64,000 bases of DNA from an uncultured Erythrobacter sp. (GTDB taxonomy: Bacteria > Pseudomonadota > Alphaproteobacteria > Sphingomonadales > Sphingomonadaceae). The translations under genes and the position numbers were made by a program. The first letter of the stretch is position 1. The number at the start of each line of letters is the position of its first letter. Location of the stretch: positions 1,626,247-1,690,246 of the forward strand of contig CANLAD010000001.1 in assembly GCA_947488755.1 (NCBI GenBank), written 5' to 3'. The notes under the pieces were generated by a model. It ran no database searches and had not been told where the DNA came from. It saw only the letters and a list, made by a program, of their open reading frames with translations. Of this stretch, positions 57,409 to 64,000 are shown piece by piece.

Positions 57409-59091
57409 TCAACCCTGTGAACGCCAGCGCAGGACGACGCGTTCTACCAGCTCTTCCTCGCCGCCGCCCTCGTTCCACAGCTCGGAAAAGCTGGGGTCTT
57501 CCGAAGCGGGTCGCTTGTGTTCCTCGAGCGTGTCGAAACTGACGCGGATCGGGATCGCGACGCCCTCGCCGCAGATGATGACTTCGCGGTTGCGCAGAGC
57601 GGGGATCGAATCGAGGAAGCCGCGCGCGCCTTCGGGCATGGCGGCCTTCACGAACGCCTGGTCGCGGTCGTTGTTGAGACGCATCGAAAGGATGGTGCCG
57701 CACTGCGACAGCACGCCTTCGGCAAGGTCGGAGGGTCGCTGGGTGATGAGGCCGAGGCTGATGCCGTATTTACGGCCCTCCTTGGCAATCCGGCTGAGGA
57801 TGCGGGCGACCGAAGAACCGTCGGAGTTCTTCTCGTTCGGTACGTAACGGTGCGCTTCCTCGCACACCAACAGGATCGGGCGCTGCCTTTCGTCGCGGCC
57901 CCAGATCGCAAAGTCGAACACCAGCCGCGACAGCACGGCAACAACAGTGGAGGTGATGTCGGACGGGACGCCGGAGACGTCGATGATGGAGATCGGCTTG
58001 CCATTGCCCGGCATGCGGAAAACCTTGGAAATGAAGTCGCGCATCGTATCGCCGACCAGCATTCCGGAGAACATGAACTGATAGCGGGGATCCGCCTTGA
58101 TCTCGTCAAGCTTGCCCTTGATCCGCATGTAGGGCGCGGAACTGGTCGCCTTGTCGAGCTTGCCCATCTCGTCCTGGATCTTGTTGGAGAGGTCGGACAG
58201 CAGATAGGGAATCGGCGAATCGACGGTGATCTTGCCCATCGATTCCGCCAGCCGGTTCTTCGACCGCGCGTGCAGCAGGCATTTGGCGAGAATATCCATG
58301 TCGACCTGGCGCTCATTGCCGTCGCTGGTGAGGATCACTTCGCAATGCTCCTCGAAATTCATCAGCCAGTACGGCATCTGAAGGTTCGAGACGTCGAGGA
58401 TCTGACCGGTCTGACGAAACGCGGCGGAGTATTCACCGTGCGGGTCGATCATCACGATATGCCCGTCCGGCGCGGCCTGACAGATGCGGTGCAGGATCAG
58501 CGCGGCGCTGGTCGATTTGCCGGTACCGGTCGATCCGAGCAGCGCGAAGTGTTTGCCCAGCATGGCATCGATGTACAGCCCGGCGCGAATATCGCGGGTC
58601 GGGAAGACGGTACCGATGGTGATGTTGGCGCGCCCGTCGCTGGCATAGATCTGTTCGAGATCCTGAGTTGTAGCGGGATAGACCATTGCGCCGGGCACCG
58701 GATAGCGCGTCACACCGCGCTTGAAGCCTTGGATGCGGCCGGTCAGCTTCTCCTCGCCGCCTTCGCCCAGAAAGTCGATATGGGCGAGAATGCCCCCCTC
58801 GGTACGCCGGTCCTTGCGCTGATCGCGGACATTGGCGAGCAACCAGGCATCGCCGACGCGGATCTTGATCTGGCTGCCGACCTGACCGGCCAGCTTGATC
58901 GAAGGATCGTCGTCATCCATGCATTCCGAAAGACGCTGCAGATCAAGCGCGATCTGCGAACCGGCACCGGAGATCTCGAGCACGACGCCGATCGGCACGC
59001 GGCCATTGTCGCCCTTCTCGCTGCCTCCCGCTGGCAAATCCGCTGTATCGGCATTTTCGGCGGAAAAATCGTAATTGGCGGTGTCGGTCAT
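57409..59091 (-). CDS. HerA-like ATPase (DUF87)
   Basis: 560 residues. A HAS-barrel-like N-terminal domain (about 30-160, VPIGVVLEISGAGSQIALDL) is followed by a hexameric FtsK/HerA ATPase core: Walker A GSTGTGKST at residues 186-193, Walker B ILLVCEEAHRYVP near 400, and an Arg finger-like RIAKEGRKYG and sensor TQRPSDL. HerA translocates DNA, in archaea with NurA. No nuclease, SIR2 or DUF4297 partner gene lies beside it, so the standalone alphaproteobacterial form is most likely, and its role is uncertain. Confidence 0.9.
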   Translation of the reverse strand: MTDTANYDFSAENADTADLPAGGSEKGDNGRVPIGVVLEISGAGSQIALDLQRLSECMDDDDPSIKLAGQVGSQIKIRVGDAWLLANVRDQRKDRRTEGGILAHIDFLGEGGEEKLTGRIQGFKRGVTRYPVPGAMVYPATTQDLEQIYASDGRANITIGTVFPTRDIRAGLYIDAMLGKHFALLGSTGTGKSTSAALILHRICQAAPDGHIVMIDPHGEYSAAFRQTGQILDVSNLQMPYWLMNFEEHCEVILTSDGNERQVDMDILAKCLLHARSKNRLAESMGKITVDSPIPYLLSDLSNKIQDEMGKLDKATSSAPYMRIKGKLDEIKADPRYQFMFSGMLVGDTMRDFISKVFRMPGNGKPISIIDVSGVPSDITSTVVAVLSRLVFDFAIWGRDERQRPILLVCEEAHRYVPNEKNSDGSSVARILSRIAKEGRKYGISLGLITQRPSDLAEGVLSQCGTILSMRLNNDRDQAFVKAAMPEGARGFLDSIPALRNREVIICGEGVAIPIRVSFDTLEEHKRPASEDPSFSELWNEGGGEEELVERVVLRWRSQG

Positions 59092-59235
59092 GCGTCCATT
59101 CCTCGAGGCGTGGCGGGCCTGTGCTGTGCGAGAATGTCTTGCGCGAACGGGGTTAAGATCGCGTCAACCGCTGGTGATTTCGGGCGGAGGCAAACGCACG
59201 ATGGCAACCTGTCGCGCGTCGAATGCGCGCGGGGA

Positions 59236-60024
59236 TCACGAGCGAGCGAACGAGCGCCCGGCAACCCAACCCATCATCAGCGACAGCGCCACCGCCCCAA
59301 GACCGTAGAACAGCGACCAGCGCTGCGCGGCAAACACGACCTGCCCTTCCAGACCGGCCTTCACGACCTCTATATCCGCCGTCGCGCTCGCCAGCACGCG
59401 GCGATCGGCAATGGCGAAGGTTTCGGCGGTGTAGCGCCCTGTCGTGACGTTGGAGGGAAGCGCGATGCGCGCCTGATAAAGCACCCCTTCGCTGATCCGC
59501 ACGCCTCCGGGGTTGTCCTTGTAGAGTCCCTCGCGCTCACGCATCTCGACCAGACCCTGCGCAAACCGCGCCTGCTCGCGCGCCTCGATCTGCCCGGTCG
59601 GGGACAGCTGAATGAAGTCGAGGCCAAGCTCGTAGATCGCGGCCGTGCGCGCATCGACGATCTCGTCCACCGGACGCGAGGACGCGACCGCAAAGAAGGA
59701 CGGAGCAGAGCGAAAATCGCTGGAACCCGCATTCATCCAGATCCCTGCAATACGCTCCTTTTCGCGCAATCTGATCGGTTCGGCGGGGCCTTTCAAGACG
59801 ACTACGATGTCGTAGGGCGACGGCGCATCCGGTCCGGCACGCGGCGCGCCGGGGTCAAAAATCGCCCCGTAGAGCAACAGGTTCGCGCCGGTAAAGCCCT
59901 GCCGCACCTCGACACGCGATTGGCTGACTTCCGGGACGAGCACGGGCTCGCGCTGCCCCATCAAAGCAAGCGAGGCGAATGCGAGTGACAGCGCCCCCAC
60001 CTTTCGTCCCGCCCGCTGCATCAC
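59236..60024 (-). CDS. TIGR02186 family transmembrane protein
   Basis: 262 residues. A signal peptide (LSLAFASLALMG) leads into a periplasmic beta-rich domain (about 25-225, VPEVSQSRVEVRQGFTGANLLLYGA, PYDIVVVLKGP). One C-terminal membrane helix (LFYGLGAVALSLMMGWVAG) follows, with a short cytoplasmic end. This matches the alphaproteobacterial TIGR02186/Alph_Pro_TM family, which commonly sits beside a TauE/SafE exporter, as here: its ATG overlaps the exporter stop by 4 bp. The biochemical role is not known. Confidence 0.88.
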   Translation of the reverse strand: MMQRAGRKVGALSLAFASLALMGQREPVLVPEVSQSRVEVRQGFTGANLLLYGAIFDPGAPRAGPDAPSPYDIVVVLKGPAEPIRLREKERIAGIWMNAGSSDFRSAPSFFAVASSRPVDEIVDARTAAIYELGLDFIQLSPTGQIEAREQARFAQGLVEMREREGLYKDNPGGVRISEGVLYQARIALPSNVTTGRYTAETFAIADRRVLASATADIEVVKAGLEGQVVFAAQRWSLFYGLGAVALSLMMGWVAGRSFARS

Positions 60025-60935
60025 AGCGGATCGACCGTGTAGATTTCGTCTGGTTGGACGCCGAGGCCATAGAGCATGCGCAGCGCCACCGCGATCACGA
60101 TCGCGGCCAGCACCAGCCGCAGCACTTCGGGCCGCGCTTTGAGCGCAATCCGGGTGCCGAACTGCGCGCCAAGCACCGATCCGAGCAGCAGCAGCCCGGC
60201 AAGGATGATATCGACGGCCTGCGTCGTCAGCGCGTGGGTCATCGTCGCCACCATCGTCACGAACAGGATCTGGAACAGCGACGTGCCGACCACGACATTG
60301 CCGCTCATGCCGAGAATGTAAAGCATGGCAGGCACGAGAATGAAGCCGCCGCCAACGCCCATCAGCATGGTCAGGACACCCACCAGCACGCCCAGGATCA
60401 GCGGCGCGAGCGGCGAAATGTATATGCCCGAACGATAAAAGCGCGTTCGCAGCGGAAGTCCGGCGACAAGGGGGTGATGTCGGCGCTTTCGCGGGCGGGC
60501 GTCACCCGTGCCCTTGCCCGGAAAAAGCGCATCCAGCGCCTCACGCATCATCAGCGAACCGATCGTGCCGAGCAGCACGACGTAAAGAATGTTGATCACG
60601 ACATCGATCTGGCCCCACGCCTGCAGCACGCTGAACAGCAGCGCACCGATCAGCGCGCCGACGATCCCACCTGCGACCATCACGCCGCCGATGCGAAAAT
60701 CGACCCCCTTGCGCGCACCGTGGGCGAGGACGCCCGAGACGCTCGCGCCCGTCACCTGGGTTGCAGCCGAGGCCGCCGCGACTGTCGGAGGTATGCCGTA
60801 AAAGATCAGCAGCGGGGTCGTGAGAAATCCGCCGCCCACGCCGAACAGGCCGGACAGGATCCCGGTCAACCCGCCAAGCAACACGATGAACAGTCCGTTC
60901 ACCGACAGATTCGCAATGGGCAGGTAGACGTCCAT
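60021..60935 (-). CDS. TauE/SafE family sulfite/organosulfonate exporter
   Basis: A 304-residue permease with about eight membrane helices in two halves. Each half has the family motif: GGLTGILSGLFGVGGGFLTTPLL (about 20-42) and LTMLMGVGGGFILVPAMLY (about 188-206). A basic cytoplasmic loop (GDARPRKRRHHPLV) separates the halves. Members export sulfite, sulfoacetate or related anions. It is translationally coupled to the TIGR02186 gene downstream. Confidence 0.92.
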   Translation of the reverse strand: MDVYLPIANLSVNGLFIVLLGGLTGILSGLFGVGGGFLTTPLLIFYGIPPTVAAASAATQVTGASVSGVLAHGARKGVDFRIGGVMVAGGIVGALIGALLFSVLQAWGQIDVVINILYVVLLGTIGSLMMREALDALFPGKGTGDARPRKRRHHPLVAGLPLRTRFYRSGIYISPLAPLILGVLVGVLTMLMGVGGGFILVPAMLYILGMSGNVVVGTSLFQILFVTMVATMTHALTTQAVDIILAGLLLLGSVLGAQFGTRIALKARPEVLRLVLAAIVIAVALRMLYGLGVQPDEIYTVDPL

Positions 60936-61034
60936 GACCGCGCGCCTACCCGAGTGCCGGGCGGGTTGAAAGACAGCGTGTTGAAACCCCGCGCTTTTGT
61001 CGTGCGTCGCCTCGGGGCGATCCGCCTGCGCGAC

Positions 61035-62135
61035 CTAGAAGCGGGTCGAGAGCGTCACCGCGACGCCCGATTGCGGCGCCGCACCGCCTGCGACGCGCTC
61101 GCGATAATCGACCGAGAGACGCGCTGGTGTCTCCGCAATGGCGAAGTCGGCACGCAGGCTTGGACCGACATCGAGGCGGTGCGCGCCCTTTTGCGCCCCG
61201 CCCCAGGCCCCGCCGCCAAGACTAATTCGCGCTTCACCGGGCAGCGCATCGCCAAGCTGTGTGACCTCACGCAGCGCGACGATTTGCCCGTCCGCAAAGG
61301 CGGTCTGCGCCCGGCCCGCGACGTATCCGGCCCCGCCATATGCTTCGAGCGTGAAGTCAGCGGGCAATCCGACCGTGGGAATCTCGGTGAAGGCATAGGC
61401 CGCAGGGCGCAAGTCGGTGCCGAACTGGTCCTCAACTCCGCGCAACTCGGCAACCACGCGCACCGGCACCGCCGCAACCGGACGCGCCGAAATACCTGCG
61501 CCAAGCTCGGTTTCGCCGTTCGGCACCAACGCGTGATAGGCGCGGACAAACGCGCGCGGATCCTGCCGAGAGTTCGGAGCGACGCGGTATTGGAGGTTCG
61601 CGCCGATCTGGCTGGCGCCGTACACCGGCACGCGCGTTTGCGCGATCGGCGCCGCGCGCGATCCTTCCCGCCAGAATACCCACGCATCGAGAGACCACCG
61701 ATCCGCGCTTTGCTCTGGCCTGGACTCAAGAGGCGGGAAGAATGGAGGAGCGGTGGTTCGAGGCACAGTCTCGGGAGCATCTGGTCTCCTCTCCACCGGC
61801 GGCGACATACCGGGAGCGGGGTTGATCGAATTACCTGCCCACAGCGATGCCGCACCACGCTGAGTCGCAGATGCAACCCTTGGCGGTCTCTTGTTCAGCG
61901 CTGGCTGGGCCATCTCCGGCTGCGAAGCGCTCGGCTGCGCGCCAGCATGGCCTGGAGGGGGCAGCGGGGCCGCCTGCTCTTTCGAACCCGCCGCCATACG
62001 CGCGGCATTGAAGCCCGCAGGGGTATCGGTCGCAAGCGGGTTTTCCCAGAGCATCGCGCGGCTCGCCATCCAAGCCCCTGCGACCGCGATCAGCATCACG
62101 AGAGGCGCTCCGCGACGAGACGCTTGCGCACTCAT
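61035..62135 (-). CDS. NfrA-like outer membrane barrel protein (C-terminal NfrA domain)
   Basis: 366 residues. A hydrophobic N-terminal segment (PLVMLIAVAGAWMASRAML) exports it, and a Pro/Ala-rich low-complexity stretch (about 30-135) follows. A C-terminal barrel-like domain (about 140-366) has amphipathic strands (QIGANLQYRVAP, FVRAYHALVPNG, LSVDYRERVAG, VAVTLSTRF) and a terminal Phe, as in outer-membrane barrels. It is coupled by a 4-bp overlap to an NfrB-like glycosyltransferase, as E. coli nfrA is to nfrB. It lacks the large TPR region of E. coli NfrA. The NfrA assignment rests on context and barrel pattern. Confidence 0.7.
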   Translation of the reverse strand: MSAQASRRGAPLVMLIAVAGAWMASRAMLWENPLATDTPAGFNAARMAAGSKEQAAPLPPPGHAGAQPSASQPEMAQPALNKRPPRVASATQRGAASLWAGNSINPAPGMSPPVERRPDAPETVPRTTAPPFFPPLESRPEQSADRWSLDAWVFWREGSRAAPIAQTRVPVYGASQIGANLQYRVAPNSRQDPRAFVRAYHALVPNGETELGAGISARPVAAVPVRVVAELRGVEDQFGTDLRPAAYAFTEIPTVGLPADFTLEAYGGAGYVAGRAQTAFADGQIVALREVTQLGDALPGEARISLGGGAWGGAQKGAHRLDVGPSLRADFAIAETPARLSVDYRERVAGGAAPQSGVAVTLSTRF

Positions 62136-63613
62136 ATGCCAACGCTTTGCGATGGTGGCCCGGAGGCGGGCTCGGCCCTCACATCCCCACCGCTCGATGG
62201 CGCGTGCAGCGGCACGGGATGACGATCGTGCGCCGTCTTGTCCCACCTGATCGCGCGGCCTGCGAGATTGCCGATGTATGCGCTGAGCGCGCGCCATCCG
62301 GCCATGATCGCGACGATGTTGGTCACCGGTATGCGCAACACTGCCCACACACCTTCGCGAAGCCCATAGACCCGCGCGGTGAAGGCGAAGCGCCACGCCG
62401 CGCGCCAGACGAAAAAGGCAAGGTTCGCGATCAGAATCGCCGCCAGATAGGGTGGCAGCGGTTGCGGTTCTGCAAAGCCGAGCTCGGTCGCTGTCCAGCC
62501 CAGCACAGTCAGTGCCAGCAAAGTGTAGCCTGCGAGAAAGACCAGTGCGGAAAGCGGCCCGCGCCGATCGCGCATCCGCATCCAGCCCTCCGTCAATCCG
62601 CCCGACCAGCCTGTCCGGTCCCAGCCCTGCAACGCGATCCCGTGCACCCAGCGGGTCTTCTGCCGAACGATGGCGGTGAGATTGCGCGGGAAGAATGCCC
62701 GCGTCGCAATCAGCGTGCCATCATCGCCGCGCGCACGCACGAAACGGCAATCACCGCCCAGCCGCGCCGCGCCCAGCCCGAGCTCGTAATCCTCGGTCAG
62801 CGACTGCGGCTCGAAGGGGACGCCGTCGCCGCGCTGCTCGCTCAAGGCGCTCAGCATTGGCCGGGACACAGCGCAGCCGACTCCCGCCGCCGGAAGCGCG
62901 GCGCCGAGCTTTGCGCGGACAATTATCGCCTTGCCGTGGGCCTCGACGAATTCCTCGCAATAATGGCTTCCCAGCCAGCTGCGACCGCGCTGTGGCAGAG
63001 GCTCGACCGGCAATTGGACAAAGTCGGCACCGTCGATCAGTTCGCGTTGCAGAAGGCCCAGTCCCGCAGGATCGACCATGTCCTCGGCATCGTGAAACAC
63101 GATCCCGGCAAAGCGTCGACCCGATTCGCGCTCGTGCTGGGTCAGGGCGGTGAAAAGGCGATTGAGGCAATCAGCCTTCGTCGTCGGGCCGGGGCCCGGA
63201 TGGACGACAATGCGCACGCGAGGGTCTTGATCCGCGCCTCGCTTTGCCGCGGCGATCGTCGCGGGATCGTTGGCGTACACACCAATATAAAAGGCGATGC
63301 TGTCATGCGCCCATACACGCCGCATGTGGACCAGCGTGCTCGCCAGCACCTGCGCCTCGTCCCAGGCAGGAATGAAAACCGCGATCGGTGCGTGTGGCGG
63401 GCAGGTGCGCAGAGCTTCGCGGTCGAGAACCGGCGTCTTCGCCCGGCCACGCGCTTTCAGACCCAGCCACGCAAGATCGACCGCGAGGTCGTCCAGAGCC
63501 CCGAGCAGAAAGAACACCCCTGCGAAAAGCAGCAATTCATGCTGCACGACCGCCAGCCATTGCCATGCGGTCCAGTCCAAACCAGACAAAGCGACCCATA
63601 CCCCCTGTGGCAA
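62132..63613 (-). CDS. NfrB-like membrane glycosyltransferase (GT2)
   Basis: 493 residues. Membrane helices lie near 25-50 and at the C-terminal side (about 345-365, 385-405, 430-445), around a GT2 domain: IAVFIPAWDEAQVLASTLVHM, the DxD-like FHDAEDMVDP, the acceptor acid in SLTEDYELG and the QxxRW-type QKTRWVHGIAL. The pattern is that of the NfrB (phage N4 adsorption protein B) family, inner-membrane polysaccharide synthases. The MshEN c-di-GMP domain of E. coli NfrB is absent here. The start is a TTG at 63613 and is uncertain. It is divergent from nhaA. Confidence 0.85.
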   Translation of the reverse strand: MPQGVWVALSGLDWTAWQWLAVVQHELLLFAGVFFLLGALDDLAVDLAWLGLKARGRAKTPVLDREALRTCPPHAPIAVFIPAWDEAQVLASTLVHMRRVWAHDSIAFYIGVYANDPATIAAAKRGADQDPRVRIVVHPGPGPTTKADCLNRLFTALTQHERESGRRFAGIVFHDAEDMVDPAGLGLLQRELIDGADFVQLPVEPLPQRGRSWLGSHYCEEFVEAHGKAIIVRAKLGAALPAAGVGCAVSRPMLSALSEQRGDGVPFEPQSLTEDYELGLGAARLGGDCRFVRARGDDGTLIATRAFFPRNLTAIVRQKTRWVHGIALQGWDRTGWSGGLTEGWMRMRDRRGPLSALVFLAGYTLLALTVLGWTATELGFAEPQPLPPYLAAILIANLAFFVWRAAWRFAFTARVYGLREGVWAVLRIPVTNIVAIMAGWRALSAYIGNLAGRAIRWDKTAHDRHPVPLHAPSSGGDVRAEPASGPPSQSVGI

Positions 63614-63678
63614 ACTCGTTATCGCGCCGCGAATAACCTTGCAACCGCATTACGTTTTCTGAAAAGGAGGCGCCCGAC

Positions 63679-64000
63679 ATGACCGATACGTCCACCGCCT
63701 CGCCCGATCCGCTACGCCGCATCTTCGCGCCCGTAAAAGCGCTGTTCGTCGGAGACGCCTCGGCCGGGGTGTTGCTGATTCTGGTGGCCGCCGCAGCCAT
63801 GCTGGCGGCAAACTCACCGCTTGCGGACGAATATCGCGATCTGTTTTACGGCAAGCTGCCCGTAACCCCCATTCCAAAGCTGTATGATCTGCATTTGTGG
63901 ATCAATGACGGGTTGATGGCGATTTTCTTCTTCGTCGTCGGTCTGGAAGTGAAGCGCGAGCTGGTTGCGGGGTCGCTGGCCGATCCTGCCGCGCGGCGAC
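63679..64000 (+). CDS. nhaA: Na+/H+ antiporter NhaA (partial, C-terminus beyond window)
   Basis: The first 107 residues of an NhaA-type antiporter. The N-terminus leads into a membrane helix (ASAGVLLILVAAAAMLAAN), then LHLWINDGLMAIFFFVVGLEVKREL, the signature of NhaA helices I-II. NhaA exchanges cytoplasmic Na+ for H+. A near-perfect AAAGGAGG lies 8 bp before the ATG. The gene continues beyond the window. Confidence 0.95.
   Translation, partial: MTDTSTASPDPLRRIFAPVKALFVGDASAGVLLILVAAAAMLAANSPLADEYRDLFYGKLPVTPIPKLYDLHLWINDGLMAIFFFVVGLEVKRELVAGSLADPAARR

Noticed and set aside
57409..59091. HerA as part of an antiphage system
   Set aside because: No NurA, SIR2, DUF4297 or other nuclease partner lies next to it; the neighbours are housekeeping or transport genes.
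57517..59988. An 823-codon plus-strand open frame opposite herA
   Set aside because: It is antisense to a well-conserved HerA ATPase and TIGR02186 gene; its His/Asp/Val/Gly-rich sequence is what antisense of GC-rich genes gives, with no domain.

Overview
The window looks like the chromosome of a GC-rich alphaproteobacterium of the order Sphingomonadales, most like Erythrobacteraceae. This is inferred from gene content: two large TonB-dependent receptors, a Tad/Cpa pilus locus, a STAS-MlaE lipid transporter, a bacterial ATP12 homologue, and many secreted peptidases and acylases. Background GC is near 65% in the lines I counted by hand. No rRNA, tRNA, CRISPR array, IS element or prophage gene was found.

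Layout. 1-717: the 5' part of an alpha/beta hydrolase gene that runs off the window. 859-8345: a Tad/Flp pilus locus (cpaA, B, C, D, E, tadB, tadC) that lacks the motor ATPase gene cpaF at its usual place between cpaE and tadB, closed by a strong terminator. 8466-14458: a MarR regulator, a crotonase, an M3 peptidase lipoprotein, an SDR dehydrogenase and a thiolase (acyl-CoA metabolism). 14600-17972: a tightly overlapping cassette of two different 2OG-Fe(II) oxygenases and a methyltransferase. 18120-27723: two TonB-dependent receptors of lower GC flanking a secreted S9 peptidase, a probable peptide-scavenging module. 28071-30653: clpB with a plausible RpoH promoter. 31336-37000: a penicillin acylase family Ntn hydrolase, a tandem M16 peptidase and a small protein. 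37150-40616: a semialdehyde dehydrogenase and a KtrB/KtrA-type potassium transporter.

40635-45975 (minus strand): rpsU, an FKBP isomerase, and a gatC-gatA-(small membrane protein)-(methyltransferase)-gatB run. 46193-49391: crcB, an RluA-type pseudouridine synthase, a HAD phosphatase, a small membrane protein and an ATP12 chaperone, joined by 4-bp overlaps except at the last junction. 49402-52962: an Mla-type lipid ABC transporter with auxiliary lipoprotein, divergent from valS. 53055-57291: valS and queE. 57409-63613: a HerA-like ATPase, a TIGR02186 protein, a TauE/SafE exporter, and an NfrB-like glycosyltransferase coupled to a barrel-like partner. 63679-64000: the start of nhaA.

The most unusual feature is valS. 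The reading frame carries two near-identical 128-bp palindromic repeats, both translated in the same frame and both in loops of the synthetase, plus an AT-richer extra segment. The protein is 1062 residues and keeps its catalytic motifs. Two further palindromic elements of different sequence families lie just downstream (56251-56351 and 57298-57401), so the valS-queE stretch is a repeat hotspot. The queE leader carries three mutually complementary copies of a 7-bp motif that could be an operator set or a switchable RNA leader.
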